A DNA stretch of 64,000 nt from the NCBI RefSeq assembly GCF_000590475.1, contig NZ_CP007441.1:2548660-2612659 (forward strand), given 5' to 3'. Positions 6,998-15,317 of the stretch are shown one piece after another. The translations under genes were made by a program, and so were the position numbers. The stretch is from Stutzerimonas stutzeri (lineage in GTDB: Bacteria > Pseudomonadota > Gammaproteobacteria > Pseudomonadales > Pseudomonadaceae). Numbering within the stretch: the first letter of the stretch is position 1; the number at the start of each line of letters is the position of its first letter. The notes beneath the pieces were generated by a model that made no database searches, was not told the DNA's origin, and worked only from the letters and a program-made list of their open reading frames with translations.

Positions 6998-8656
6998 ATG
7001 TACGTTTACGACCAGTACGACCAACACATCATCGAGGATCGCGTCCGCCAGTTTCGCGATCAGACCCGTCGCTTTCTGGCGGGCGAACTCGGTGGCGAGG
7101 AATTCCGCCCCCTGCGCCTGCAGAACGGCCTGTACATTCAACGCTATGCGCCCATGTTGCGTATCGCGGTGCCCTATGGGTTGCTGTCTTCTACCCAGGT
7201 GCGCAAGCTGGCTGACATCGCCCGCAAGTACGACAAGGGCTATGCCCACATCAGCACCCGGACCAACGTGCAGTTCAACTGGCCGGAGCTCGAGGATGTA
7301 CCGGAGATTCTCGGCGAGTTGGCGACGGTGCAAATGCATGCGATCCAGACCAGCGGCAACTGCATCCGCAACACCACTACCGACCAGTTTGCCGGCGTGG
7401 CTAAAGACGAGCTGATCGACCCGCGGCCTTGGTGCGAGATCATTCGCCAATGGTCGACCTTCCATCCGGAGTTCGCTTTCCTGCCGCGCAAGTTCAAGAT
7501 CGCCGTGAACGGTGCCGCGAGCGACCGTGCCGCCATCGAAGTGCACGATATCGGCCTCGAAGCGGTGAACAACGAGGCTGGCGAGCTTGGCTTCCGCGTA
7601 TCGGTCGGGGGCGGCTTGGGGCGCACGCCGATCGTGGGTAGCTTCATCAATGAATTCTTGCCCTGGCAGCATCTGCTGACCTACCTCGACGCCATCCTGC
7701 GTGTGTATAACCGCTATGGCCGTCGCGACAACAAGTTCAAGGCCCGCATCAAGATTCTGGTCAAGGCGCTCACGCCGGAAGTTTTTGCCGAGCGCGTCGA
7801 GGCCGAATGGTCCCATCTGAAAGACGGCCCTAGCACGCTGACCGAAGCCGAAGTCGAGCGCGTCAGTAAATTCTTCGTCGATCCGGCCTATAGGTCCCTG
7901 GAGGACCAGAGCGCTGCCCTCGCTCAGCTCGATACCGAACATCCCGGTTTCGCCCGCTGGCGCCAGCGCAATGTGGTGGCGCATAAGAAGTCCGGCTACG
8001 CAGCCGTCACGCTATCGCTCAAGAGCACCGGCGTGGCCCCAGGCGACGTAACTGACAAGCAGCTCGATACCATCGCCGATCTGGCCGATCGCTACAGCTT
8101 CGGTGAAGTACGCAACTCTCACGAGCAGAACATGATCCTCGCCGACGTCGAACAATTGCGGTTGTTCAAGCTGTGGAACGAGCTTCGCGAGCTTGGTGTC
8201 GCCACCCCGAATATCGGCCTGTTGACCGATATCATCTGCTGCCCTGGCGGAGATTTCTGCTCACTGGCCAATGCCAAATCGATACCGATCGCCGAGGCCA
8301 TCCAGCGCCGCTTCGATGATATGGACTATCTGTTCGACATCGGCGATATCGACCTGAATATCTCAGGCTGCATGAACGCATGCGGGCACCACCACGTGGG
8401 TCACATCGGCATTCTCGGCGTGGACAAGAAAGGCGCCGAGTTCTACCAGGTTTCCCTCGGTGGCAGTTCCGGCCGTAACGCAAGCCTAGGCCAGATACTG
8501 GGCCCCTCCTTCGCTCAGGACGTTATGCCCGACGTGATCGAAAAGGTCATCGGCGTCTATGTGGAGCAACGCACAGAAGATGAACAGTTTCTCGACACCT
8601 TCCGCCGTATCGGCATCGACCCCTTCAAGGAGCGCGTCTATGCAGCGAATCATTAA
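6998..8656 (+). CDS. cysI: Sulfite/nitrite reductase hemoprotein (CysI type)
   Basis: A 552-residue siroheme/4Fe-4S enzyme that reduces sulfite to sulfide with six electrons in cysteine synthesis. The cluster cysteines are C415 and C421 (CPGGDFC) and C458 and C462 (CMNAC), the last bridging to siroheme. Two ferredoxin-like half domains (about 45-120 and 335-400) surround two catalytic halves. The ATG at 6998 follows AGGA. Pseudomonads use this ferredoxin-type CysI without a CysJ flavoprotein. The DUF934 gene overlaps its 3' end by 17 bases, so the two are almost certainly one operon. A role with nitrite cannot be excluded from sequence alone. Confidence 0.9.
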   Translation: MYVYDQYDQHIIEDRVRQFRDQTRRFLAGELGGEEFRPLRLQNGLYIQRYAPMLRIAVPYGLLSSTQVRKLADIARKYDKGYAHISTRTNVQFNWPELEDVPEILGELATVQMHAIQTSGNCIRNTTTDQFAGVAKDELIDPRPWCEIIRQWSTFHPEFAFLPRKFKIAVNGAASDRAAIEVHDIGLEAVNNEAGELGFRVSVGGGLGRTPIVGSFINEFLPWQHLLTYLDAILRVYNRYGRRDNKFKARIKILVKALTPEVFAERVEAEWSHLKDGPSTLTEAEVERVSKFFVDPAYRSLEDQSAALAQLDTEHPGFARWRQRNVVAHKKSGYAAVTLSLKSTGVAPGDVTDKQLDTIADLADRYSFGEVRNSHEQNMILADVEQLRLFKLWNELRELGVATPNIGLLTDIICCPGGDFCSLANAKSIPIAEAIQRRFDDMDYLFDIGDIDLNISGCMNACGHHHVGHIGILGVDKKGAEFYQVSLGGSSGRNASLGQILGPSFAQDVMPDVIEKVIGVYVEQRTEDEQFLDTFRRIGIDPFKERVYAANH

Positions 8657-9140
8657 GGACGGCCAGGTCATCGATGAAACCTGGCACTTGCTGCCCAAGG
8701 ATGTGGGCCTTGACGGTTTGTCCAATTGTGACGATTTGATCGTGCCGTTCCAGCTGTGGCTCGATCATGCTCATGCACTGAAAGCTCGCGACGGCGGTCT
8801 CGGTGTCTGGCTGGACGCCGACGAAGCCGTAGAAGAAATTTCCGATGACCTGGAACACTTTCAGGTCATCGCGCTGAACTTTCCTGCCTTTACCGATGGG
8901 CGCCACTATTCCAGCGCACGCCTTTTGCGCGAGCGCTACGGCTACAAAGGCGAGATCCGGGCGATCGGCGACGTGCTACGCGACCAACTGTTTTATATGC
9001 GCCGTTGCGGTTTCGATGCTTTCGCCGTACGCGCCGACCGCGACCCCTATGAGGCATTGGAGGGACTGAAAGACTTCTCCGTTACCTATCAGTCCGCCGT
9101 CGATGAGCCGTTACCATTGTTTCGCCGCCGGCAGGGCTGA
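8640..9140 (+). CDS. DUF934 protein, sulfite-reduction partner
   Basis: A 166-residue soluble protein with the DUF934 pattern (VWLDADEAVEEI.., then FPAFTDGRHYSSARLLRERYG and GDVLRDQLFYMRRCGFDAF). DUF934 genes nearly always follow a CysI-type reductase, and the family is commonly labelled as involved in sulfite reduction, though the biochemical role is unproven. The ATG at 8640 has AAGGAG upstream inside the cysI 3' end, overlapping it by 17 bases, which points to translational coupling. No cofactor motif is visible. Confidence 0.85.
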   Translation: MQRIIKDGQVIDETWHLLPKDVGLDGLSNCDDLIVPFQLWLDHAHALKARDGGLGVWLDADEAVEEISDDLEHFQVIALNFPAFTDGRHYSSARLLRERYGYKGEIRAIGDVLRDQLFYMRRCGFDAFAVRADRDPYEALEGLKDFSVTYQSAVDEPLPLFRRRQG

Positions 9141-9159
9141 ACGCAGGGCTCCTTGATGC

Positions 9160-9189
9160 AAAAAAAACCGCCTTTCGGCGGTTTTTTTA
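9160..9189. terminator. Bidirectional Rho-independent terminator
   Basis: CCGCC-TTTC-GGCGG with seven or more A before it and seven T after it. It ends the cysI-DUF934 transcript on plus and can end the 31-codon gene on minus, whose TAA stop lies inside the A/T tract. Confidence 0.9.
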
Positions 9190-9282
9190 TTGATACATCC
9201 AGAAATTGGGATGCTCGATCTGGGCTTCAGCCGGCTCCTTCTTGGCGAATGCTTCGATGATTTTCTCTGCTAGTGCTCTCAT
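9187..9282 (-). CDS. Putative 31-residue small protein
   Basis: The ATG at 9282 starts MRALAEKIIEAFAKKEPAEA and ends IEHPNFWMYQ. The N-terminal 14 residues would form an amphipathic helix; there is no membrane segment. An AGGAAC ribosome site lies 8 nt upstream, the stop merges into a strong terminator, and a long hairpin (9293-9339) sits immediately upstream of the ribosome site. Those three signs favour a real gene, but its length allows chance. Unknown family. Confidence 0.4.
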   Translation of the reverse strand: MRALAEKIIEAFAKKEPAEAQIEHPNFWMYQ

Positions 9283-9292
9283 GACCCGTTCC

Positions 9293-9339
9293 TGTTGCGT
9301 TGGAGTGGCGCTAGCTTCTCTCACTCGATCAACGCAACA
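9293..9339. repeat. Two-part inverted repeat upstream of the 31-residue gene
   Basis: TGTTGCGTTG (9293-9302) pairs perfectly with CAACGCAACA (9330-9339), and directly inside it GAGTG (9303-9307) pairs with CACTC (9322-9326). This gives 15 base pairs with a 3-base bulge and a 14-base loop. In the minus transcript it would sit just before the Shine-Dalgarno sequence of the small gene. Confidence 0.75.
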
Positions 9340-9405
9340 AAATCGGGATTAGCTATGCGATCGATAGCCGATTAACCGAAGCCGCCCAAGCAAAGGCCCC
9401 ACCCC

Positions 9406-10401
9406 TCATTCAAGCCGCACCAGCATTCGACCGACCTGCCGGCCCGCCAGGATTCGCTCGATCGCTTCAGGCAGATCCTCCAACGAAATCTCCTGAACCA
9501 GGTCATTCAGATTCGCCAATTTCCATTGCACGGACAATCTGTCCCACATCGATGCCTTGACCACCAGAGGGATTTCTACCGAGTCGATTCCAAGCAGATT
9601 CACCCCGCGAAGAATGAACGGCATGACATTGCCCTGAAAATTCGTCCCGGCAGTCAGCCCACAGCACGAGACGCTGGCACCACGCCGCAGCGATTTGACG
9701 ACGTTAAATAGAATATCGCCGCCAACAGTATCAACTGCGCCAGCCCACCGCTCCTTGAGAAGAGGCTTGTCCGCGCCCTCCTCAAGCACCCTACGCTCAA
9801 TGATCTGGTCGGCACCAAGCCGGGTGAGGAAAGCGGCTTGATCGGCCTTACCGGTCACCGCAGCGACGCTGTAACCAAGACGGGACAGCAAAGCGACCGC
9901 AATGCTGCCAACGCCACCGGTAGCACCGGTCACCAGAACTGGCGCATCGGCTGCCGGCTCAAGGCCAGCCTGTTCAAGCCTGTCTACGCAAAGTGCGGCG
10001 GTCAATCCCGCCGTTCCGAGCACCATGGCTTCGCGCAAGGAAAGCCCGGCTGGACGCTTGATCACCCATGCCGCCGGCACACGAATGAACTGGCCAAAAC
10101 CGCCCGCCGTGTTCATTCCAAGGTCATACCCAGTAACGATGACTTCATCGCCTTCAGAAAACTCCGAGGCGCTCGACTCGGCAACAGTGCCGGCCGCATC
10201 GATGCCTGGTGTGTGCGGAAAGTTTCGCGTAACACCGCGGTTGCCGCCGGCCGACAAGGCATCCTTGTAGTTCAGCGATGAATAGCTGACACGAATCAGT
10301 ACCTCACCCGCAGGGAGTTCATCGATTCCCCTCTCGACAACACGTGTTTCGAAACGGCCATCGGCATATTCGCTGGCTTGCAGCGCCTTGAAGCTACGCA
10401 T
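9406..10401 (-). CDS. acuI: YhdH/AcuI-family NADPH-dependent enoyl (acrylyl)-CoA reductase
   Basis: A 331-residue zinc-free medium-chain reductase of the quinone-oxidoreductase branch. N-terminal GroES-like domain contains YSSLNYKDALSAGG; the NADPH Rossmann fold has VTGATGGVGSIAV around residue 158. Family members reduce acryloyl-CoA to propionyl-CoA and detoxify reactive enoyl-CoA. The start has AAGGAG at 6 nt. It lies 10 bases downstream of sohB on the same strand, so probably co-transcribed. The exact substrate is inferred from family only. Confidence 0.8.
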   Translation of the reverse strand: MRSFKALQASEYADGRFETRVVERGIDELPAGEVLIRVSYSSLNYKDALSAGGNRGVTRNFPHTPGIDAAGTVAESSASEFSEGDEVIVTGYDLGMNTAGGFGQFIRVPAAWVIKRPAGLSLREAMVLGTAGLTAALCVDRLEQAGLEPAADAPVLVTGATGGVGSIAVALLSRLGYSVAAVTGKADQAAFLTRLGADQIIERRVLEEGADKPLLKERWAGAVDTVGGDILFNVVKSLRRGASVSCCGLTAGTNFQGNVMPFILRGVNLLGIDSVEIPLVVKASMWDRLSVQWKLANLNDLVQEISLEDLPEAIERILAGRQVGRMLVRLE

Positions 10402-10411
10402 TAGTTGCTCC

Positions 10412-11437
10412 TTATTGCCAGAATCGCTGTTCGTTAAGGCGTGTCCAGCCCTTCAGCAAGCCGTGCTCCACGGTGGCACTCGCTGCCATGCCGAATCGCT
10501 CCGGAAGGCTTTTTTTCTCCGCGTAATGCAACTGGAACAGATCTGCCTCGCCGGCTCGGGCTGCTAGGTATTCATCGCTTGTCTTCAATTCATCAACGAG
10601 CTGCTTGCCAAGTGCCGCGATGCCCAGCCAGACCTCACCGGTGGCTACATCATCGATCGGCAGCTGCTGGCGATAGCGAGCGACGAAGTTCTTGAACAAT
10701 TCGTGGGTGGTCTCCAGATCTTCCTGGAACTTCTCCCGCCCCTTGTCGGTATTTTCACCAAGGATCGTCAGGGTACGCTTGTACTCACCTGCGGTCAGCA
10801 TCTCGACATCGACGTCATGCTTCTTCAGCAATCGATGGACATTGGGCAGCTGCGCAACGACCCCGATAGAGCCGAGAATCGCAAAAGGTGCGCTGAGGAT
10901 CTTCTGGCCGATACACGCCATCATGTATCCGCCGCTCGCAGCGACCTTGTCGACACACACCGTCAACGGCACACCGGCATCACGAATGCGCACCAATTGC
11001 GAGGCAGCGAGTCCGTATCCGTGAACCATGCCGCCACCGCTTTCAAGGCGCAGAACGACCTCATCCTGTGGCGTGGCCAAGGTCAGCAGCGCAGTGATTT
11101 CATGCCGAAGGTTTTCGACCGCAGACGCCTTGATATCACCATCGAAATCGAGCACGAAGACCCGCGGACGGCTTTCTGGTTTTTTCTTCGCCAGCTTGGC
11201 AGCCTTGGCTTCACGCTTGCGCTGCAGCTTGAGTTGATCCTTATCGATCAGCGATTGCTCGAGACGCTCACGCATCGATTTGTAGAAATCGTTGAGTTTG
11301 TGGACTTCCAGATGCCCCCCCGCCTGCTTGCCCCTTCCGCGCCGCAGAGTGGCGAGCGCAACTAGGATCACCAGCACAGCCGCCACCAGCGTTACGGTCT
11401 TAATCAGAAAGCTTGCATAGTCAGCAAGAAATTCCAC
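10412..11437 (-). CDS. sohB: Inner-membrane serine protease SohB (S49)
   Basis: A 341-residue signal-peptide-peptidase-A-like protease anchored by an N-terminal helix (about 10-30). The S49 catalytic dyad is visible: Ser168 in KVAASGGYMMA and Lys220 in TAGEYKRTL. A charged, Lys-rich linker (about 65-90) separates anchor and protease, as in SohB. The start is GTG with a textbook AGGAGG 5-6 nt before it. SohB is thought to degrade membrane or periplasmic peptides; overexpression suppresses loss of DegP in E. coli. Confidence 0.9.
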   Translation of the reverse strand: MEFLADYASFLIKTVTLVAAVLVILVALATLRRGRGKQAGGHLEVHKLNDFYKSMRERLEQSLIDKDQLKLQRKREAKAAKLAKKKPESRPRVFVLDFDGDIKASAVENLRHEITALLTLATPQDEVVLRLESGGGMVHGYGLAASQLVRIRDAGVPLTVCVDKVAASGGYMMACIGQKILSAPFAILGSIGVVAQLPNVHRLLKKHDVDVEMLTAGEYKRTLTILGENTDKGREKFQEDLETTHELFKNFVARYRQQLPIDDVATGEVWLGIAALGKQLVDELKTSDEYLAARAGEADLFQLHYAEKKSLPERFGMAASATVEHGLLKGWTRLNEQRFWQ

Positions 11438-11561
11438 AGATCCTCCTCAGAATATCTACGTTCGCCAGCGGAAACTCGGCATGGCATAAGCGGCCAAGCA
11501 TACCGATTGCACACTCACCTGAGCCAGCGAAAGCCAATTCAAACAAACGTATGATTTATCG

Positions 11562-11590
11562 TTGACACTCTAGGTCGATCCCCCTACCCT
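11562..11590 (+). promoter_or_regulatory. Sigma-70-like promoter
   Basis: A perfect TTGACA (11562-11567), a 17-base spacer and TACCCT (11585-11590). It lies 28 bases before the ATG of the histidine phosphatase gene. The -35 box is ideal and the -10 is weak (3/6). Confidence 0.5.
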
Positions 11591-11618
11591 CGCGAAAAAC
11601 AGGGTCCCGGAGCTGAAC

Positions 11619-12329
11619 ATGGGCAGTATCTACCTGATCAGACATGGTCAGGCGTCATTCGGCGCAGAAAACTACGATGTCCTGTCGCCGCTTGGCTTTC
11701 AACAGTCAGCAGCCTTGGGGGATTACCTGGAGCAACAGGGTGTTCGTTTCGACCGCTGCGTGAGCGGAGAGTTGAGCCGGCAGCGAGATACCGCACGGGC
11801 GACCCTGGCGCGGATGGGCACTCATCATCCAGAGGAGTGCCCCATCGATATTGATCCCGCATTCAATGAGTTTCGCGCCGATGAGGTAATTCGTGCGCAC
11901 ATGGCCGATCTGTTGGCCGTTGAGCCTGACGCGATGCAGATATTCAGCAATGCCACCAATCACCGAGCCGAATTCCAGCGCCTGTTCAGTTACGTGATTC
12001 GTCGATGGGTCTCTGGCGAGCATGAGAAAGAAGGTCTGGAAACTTGGCAAAGCTTTATTGACCGCGTCCAGGAAGGTTTGCACCGCTTGCTCGATCAGGC
12101 AAATAAAAAGGACCACATCGCCGTTTTCACGTCTGGCGGGACCATCACCGCACTGCTTCAATTGATTATCGGCGTCCCGCCTATCAAAGCATTCGAATTG
12201 AACTGGCAGATCGTCAATACCTCCTTTAGCCGCCTTAAATTCCGCGATAACGACGTGGCGCTGGCTTCGTTCAATAGCTATGCCCACCTGGAATTACTGA
12301 AGAATCCGGAGCTCGTCACCTATCGATAA
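11619..12329 (+). CDS. Histidine phosphatase family protein
   Basis: A 236-residue phosphoglycerate-mutase-like phosphatase. The N-terminus has the signature YLIRHGQAS with phospho-accepting His9, and SGELSRQRDTA supplies the second phosphate-binding Arg; a later SGGTITALL resembles the second-His region, though the usual His there is not obvious. GGAG lies 7 nt before the ATG. It is followed by SCP2, APH-like kinase and SDR genes on the same strand, suggesting an acyl- or sterol-like substrate pathway. Substrate unknown. Confidence 0.8.
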   Translation: MGSIYLIRHGQASFGAENYDVLSPLGFQQSAALGDYLEQQGVRFDRCVSGELSRQRDTARATLARMGTHHPEECPIDIDPAFNEFRADEVIRAHMADLLAVEPDAMQIFSNATNHRAEFQRLFSYVIRRWVSGEHEKEGLETWQSFIDRVQEGLHRLLDQANKKDHIAVFTSGGTITALLQLIIGVPPIKAFELNWQIVNTSFSRLKFRDNDVALASFNSYAHLELLKNPELVTYR

Positions 12330-12388
12330 GCTCCGCCCCCGACGGCAGCCCGAGGCTGCATATTTTTCCACGATAAAAGGACAATCCG

Positions 12389-12703
12389 ATGAGCAACGTC
12401 GACGACACCATCCAGGGCATGAAGGCCAAGTTCAACCCCAGCGCTGCCGCCGGTCTGGATCTGGTTTTCCAATTCAACATCACCGACGCGGAAAATTACT
12501 ATCTGGTCGTGAAGGATGGAACCTGTGATTTCCATAAGGGCGAGTCCGCCGATGCCAACGTTACGCTGATCATGGACAGCGAAACCATGCAGGGCGTCAT
12601 CAGCGGCGAAACTGACGGCATGCAGGCCTTCATGGCAGGCAAGCTGCGCGCTGAGGGCGACATGATGCTTGCGCTGAAACTGAGTGAGCTGTTCCCGGCC
12701 TGA
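12389..12703 (+). CDS. SCP2 sterol-carrier-like protein
   Basis: A 104-residue single-domain SCP2 fold that binds hydrophobic ligands such as fatty acyl-CoA. Typical parts: LVFQFNITDAENYYLVVKDG, then ADANVTLIMDSETMQGVISG and the C-terminal MLALKLSELF. AAGGA precedes the ATG. It lies 59 bases after the histidine phosphatase and is followed by a strong terminator, so these two may form one transcript, separate from the kinase/SDR pair. Confidence 0.85.
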   Translation: MSNVDDTIQGMKAKFNPSAAAGLDLVFQFNITDAENYYLVVKDGTCDFHKGESADANVTLIMDSETMQGVISGETDGMQAFMAGKLRAEGDMMLALKLSELFPA

Positions 12704-12722
12704 TTTTGCCGAGATGCGACAC

Positions 12723-12756
12723 AAAAAGCCGAAGTCGAACGATTTCGGCTTTTTTG
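12723..12756 (+). terminator. Rho-independent terminator after SCP2 gene
   Basis: AAAAAGCCGAA pairs with TTCGGCTTTTT across about 10 bases, followed by T6. Its position 20 bases after the SCP2 stop separates that gene from the APH-like kinase. Confidence 0.85.
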
Positions 12757-12950
12757 TGCGCTTTTTTAATGACGTTCGAGCATAAAGCACCTTGATTACG
12801 CAGCAACACCCCGGCCAATAACGACCGTCTTTGCTTGGTGATGCCTTAGGAGCGCATTAGATTAAGGCGGTCGGATGGTCAGATGGCATTGCAGAGCACA
12901 GTCGCCACGAACCTGCTCATCAAGACATCGCTAATAAAAAAGGGACAAGC

Positions 12951-14018
12951 ATGGCGCTTACAGATCAGACCAGCCGCATCCGTGAAGGCGAAGAACTGCC
13001 TGCCGAAGTCATCGATCGATATCTCAAAGCCCATATTCCGGGACTTGAAGGCTCCCCACATATTTCGCAATTTCCTGGCGGTGCGTCCAACCTGACCTAC
13101 CTGCTGGAGTACCCGCAGCAGGAATTCGTACTACGCCGCCCACCTTTTGGTCACAGGGCCAAGTCCGCGCACGACATGGGCCGCGAATACCGAATCCTCA
13201 ATCAGCTAAACGTCGGCTTTCCGTACTGCCCGAAAGCGTACGTCCATTGCACTGACGAGGCGCTTATCGGTGCCGAGTTTTATGTCATGGAGCGCGTCAA
13301 GGGCATCATCCTGCGTGAAGACATGCCGGCTGAGCTCGGATTTACGCCAGAACAGACAGCCGCGCTGTGCAAGAGCTTCATCGACAAGTTCGTCGAGCTG
13401 CACAATGTGGACTATAGCGCTTGCGGCCTAGGCGATTTGGGCAAGCCTGAAGGTTACGTGCAACGCCAGATTACCGGCTGGATCGACCGCTACGAGCGCG
13501 CCACCACACCGGATGCTCCTGGCTGGGAGCCAGTTAAAGCCTGGTTGCGAGACAAGATGCCGGCTGACCACCACAAGCCTGGCATCGTGCACAACGACTA
13601 CCGCTTCGACAATGTCATTCTCAATCCTGAGAACCCGATGGAAATCATCGGAGTCCTCGATTGGGAAATGACCACCATTGGGGACCCGCTGATGGATCTG
13701 GGCAATACGCTTGCCTACTGGATCGAGGCGACGGACCCGCCGCCCATGCAGGTGATCCGCAAACAACCCAGCAACGCCGCGGGCATGCTAACGCGCCAGC
13801 AGTTCGTCGATTACTACGCAGAGCGTGCCGGCATCCGTATCGACAATTTCGATTATTACTACACCTACGGCCTGTTCCGTCTGGCGGCTATCGTGCAGCA
13901 AATCTATTACCGCTACTTCCATGGCCAGACGCAGGACCAGCGGTTCGCCAAATTCGTGCAGATGAACATGCTGCTCGAACAGATAAGCCTGCAAGTCATC
14001 CATAAATCGAAGCTGTAA
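12951..14018 (+). CDS. APH/choline-kinase-like phosphotransferase
   Basis: A 355-residue protein of the aminoglycoside-phosphotransferase fold, the branch usually linked with acyl-CoA dehydrogenases rather than antibiotic resistance. Kinase features: nucleotide loop FPGGASNLTYLL, the VLRRPP strand with the likely ATP-binding Arg, catalytic loop VHNDYRFDNVIL (Asp and Asn), and metal motif VLDWEMTTIGDP. AGGGA precedes the ATG. Related kinases in 4-hydroxyacyl-CoA catabolism (LvaA, ACAD10/11) phosphorylate a hydroxyacyl-CoA; that role here is inference, and no dehydrogenase gene is adjacent. Confidence 0.8.
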   Translation: MALTDQTSRIREGEELPAEVIDRYLKAHIPGLEGSPHISQFPGGASNLTYLLEYPQQEFVLRRPPFGHRAKSAHDMGREYRILNQLNVGFPYCPKAYVHCTDEALIGAEFYVMERVKGIILREDMPAELGFTPEQTAALCKSFIDKFVELHNVDYSACGLGDLGKPEGYVQRQITGWIDRYERATTPDAPGWEPVKAWLRDKMPADHHKPGIVHNDYRFDNVILNPENPMEIIGVLDWEMTTIGDPLMDLGNTLAYWIEATDPPPMQVIRKQPSNAAGMLTRQQFVDYYAERAGIRIDNFDYYYTYGLFRLAAIVQQIYYRYFHGQTQDQRFAKFVQMNMLLEQISLQVIHKSKL

Positions 14019-14042
14019 CACAGCTCACCAAGAGGAACATTC

Positions 14043-14810
14043 ATGAGCAAAACCACCCTTTTCGATCTGGATGGCAAGATCGCTTTCGTTTCTGGAGCCA
14101 GCCGTGGCATCGGCGAGGCCATCGCTAAATTGCTAGCCCAGCAAGGCGCCCACGTCATTGTCTCCAGCCGCAAAATCGAAGGTTGCCAGGCTGTCGCGGA
14201 TGCGATCATCGCAGCGGGTGGCAAAGCGACGCCGGTTGCCTGCCACATCGGTGAGTTGGAGCAGATCCAGACCGTATTCGCTCAGATTCGCGAGCAATTC
14301 GGTCGTCTGGACATTCTGGTGAACAACGCAGCAACCAATCCACAGTTTTGCCACATCCTCGACACCGATGTTTCGGCTTTCCAGAAAACCGTCGACGTGA
14401 ATATCCGCGGATACTTCTTCATGTCCGTCGAGGCTGGCAGACTGATGCGTGCAAATGGCGGCGGCAGCATCATCAATGTCGCTTCCATTAACGGCGTAAC
14501 GCCAGGCAACTTCCAGGGCATCTATTCGGTCACCAAAGCTGCGGTGATCAATATGACCAAGGCGTTCGCCAAAGAGTGTGCACCGCAAGGCATTCGCTGT
14601 AATGCGCTGCTGCCGGGCCTGACCGACACCAAGTTCGCCTCGGCGTTAGTCAAGAACGACTCGATCCGCGAAGAAGCGCTGCGCCATATTCCACTGCATC
14701 GCGTCGCCGATCCGAGTGAGATGGCCGGCGCCGTGCTGTATCTGGCCAGCGACGCATCAAGTTACACCACAGGCCTGTCGCTCAACGTGGACGGCGGCTA
14801 CCTCGCCTGA
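14043..14810 (+). CDS. SDR-family NAD(P)-dependent oxidoreductase
   Basis: A 255-residue classical SDR. Cofactor motif SGASRGIGEA (17-26), NNAA (95-98) and the catalytic set Ser148, Tyr161, Lys165 (IYSVTK) are intact. The C-terminal LNVDGGYLA is standard. It begins 24 bases after the kinase gene, with AAGAGGA upstream, and ends just before a strong terminator, so kinase and SDR form one operon. It likely oxidises or reduces a hydroxyl/keto group on the acyl substrate of this cluster; the substrate is not readable. Confidence 0.85.
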   Translation: MSKTTLFDLDGKIAFVSGASRGIGEAIAKLLAQQGAHVIVSSRKIEGCQAVADAIIAAGGKATPVACHIGELEQIQTVFAQIREQFGRLDILVNNAATNPQFCHILDTDVSAFQKTVDVNIRGYFFMSVEAGRLMRANGGGSIINVASINGVTPGNFQGIYSVTKAAVINMTKAFAKECAPQGIRCNALLPGLTDTKFASALVKNDSIREEALRHIPLHRVADPSEMAGAVLYLASDASSYTTGLSLNVDGGYLA

Positions 14811-14823
14811 TAGGCCTGAAAGT

Positions 14824-14855
14824 AAGAAAGGGAACCTTCAGGTTCCCTTTCTTGT
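14824..14855 (+). terminator. Rho-independent terminator after SDR gene
   Basis: AAGAAAGGGAACC (14824-14836) pairs perfectly with GGTTCCCTTTCTT (14841-14853) around loop TTCA. The IS element begins six bases beyond it, so the insertion spared the operon end. Confidence 0.9.
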
Positions 14856-14915
14856 TGGATGTGTCCCGTCCTGAATAGGGTTTACACCTTCTGACCTGTT
14901 TTCCAGGAGGATGCG

Positions 14916-15317
14916 ATGGAATCAGCAGAAAGGCGTAGCCAGCGAGACTACACGATGACTTTTAAATTATCGGTCGTCGATCAGGTCGAAAAAGACGAGC
15001 TGACCTATAGAGAGGCTCAGGAGCGTTACGGGATTCAAGGCAAGACGACCGTTCTGACGTGGTTACGCAAGCACGGTCGGCAAAACTGGAATCCAGGCGC
15101 ATACATCGGCTCGCCGAGGATGGGGACCATGCCCGAGCAAAACCGCCCGCTAACGCCAGAGCAACGCATCAAAGAACTTTAAGAGCAACTCAAGCTGTCC
15201 AATCAGAAAGCGCAGTTTTTCGAAGCTGTCGTGGATGTCTTGCAAACTGACTATGGTCTATCTGTCATAAAAAAGCGTCCCGGCAAGTCCTCTCGCAAAA
15301 GCGCGTCCAAACCCTGA
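14916..15317 (+). pseudogene. IS3-family OrfA with premature stop
   Basis: The helix-turn-helix/leucine-zipper half of the transposase. The frame starts MESAERRSQRDYTMTF and is cut after 88 codons by TAA at 15180-15182, exactly where the alpha-helical zipper continues in the same frame (EQLKLSNQKAQFFEAVVDV) to the natural stop at 15315. A single codon change to TAA explains it. The programmed -1 site at 15269 lies beyond the premature stop, so the OrfAB fusion is blocked too. Confidence 0.85.

Noticed and set aside
6893..7984. 363-codon minus-strand open frame opposite cysI
   Set aside because: Antisense to an intact sulfite reductase, with no domain of its own.
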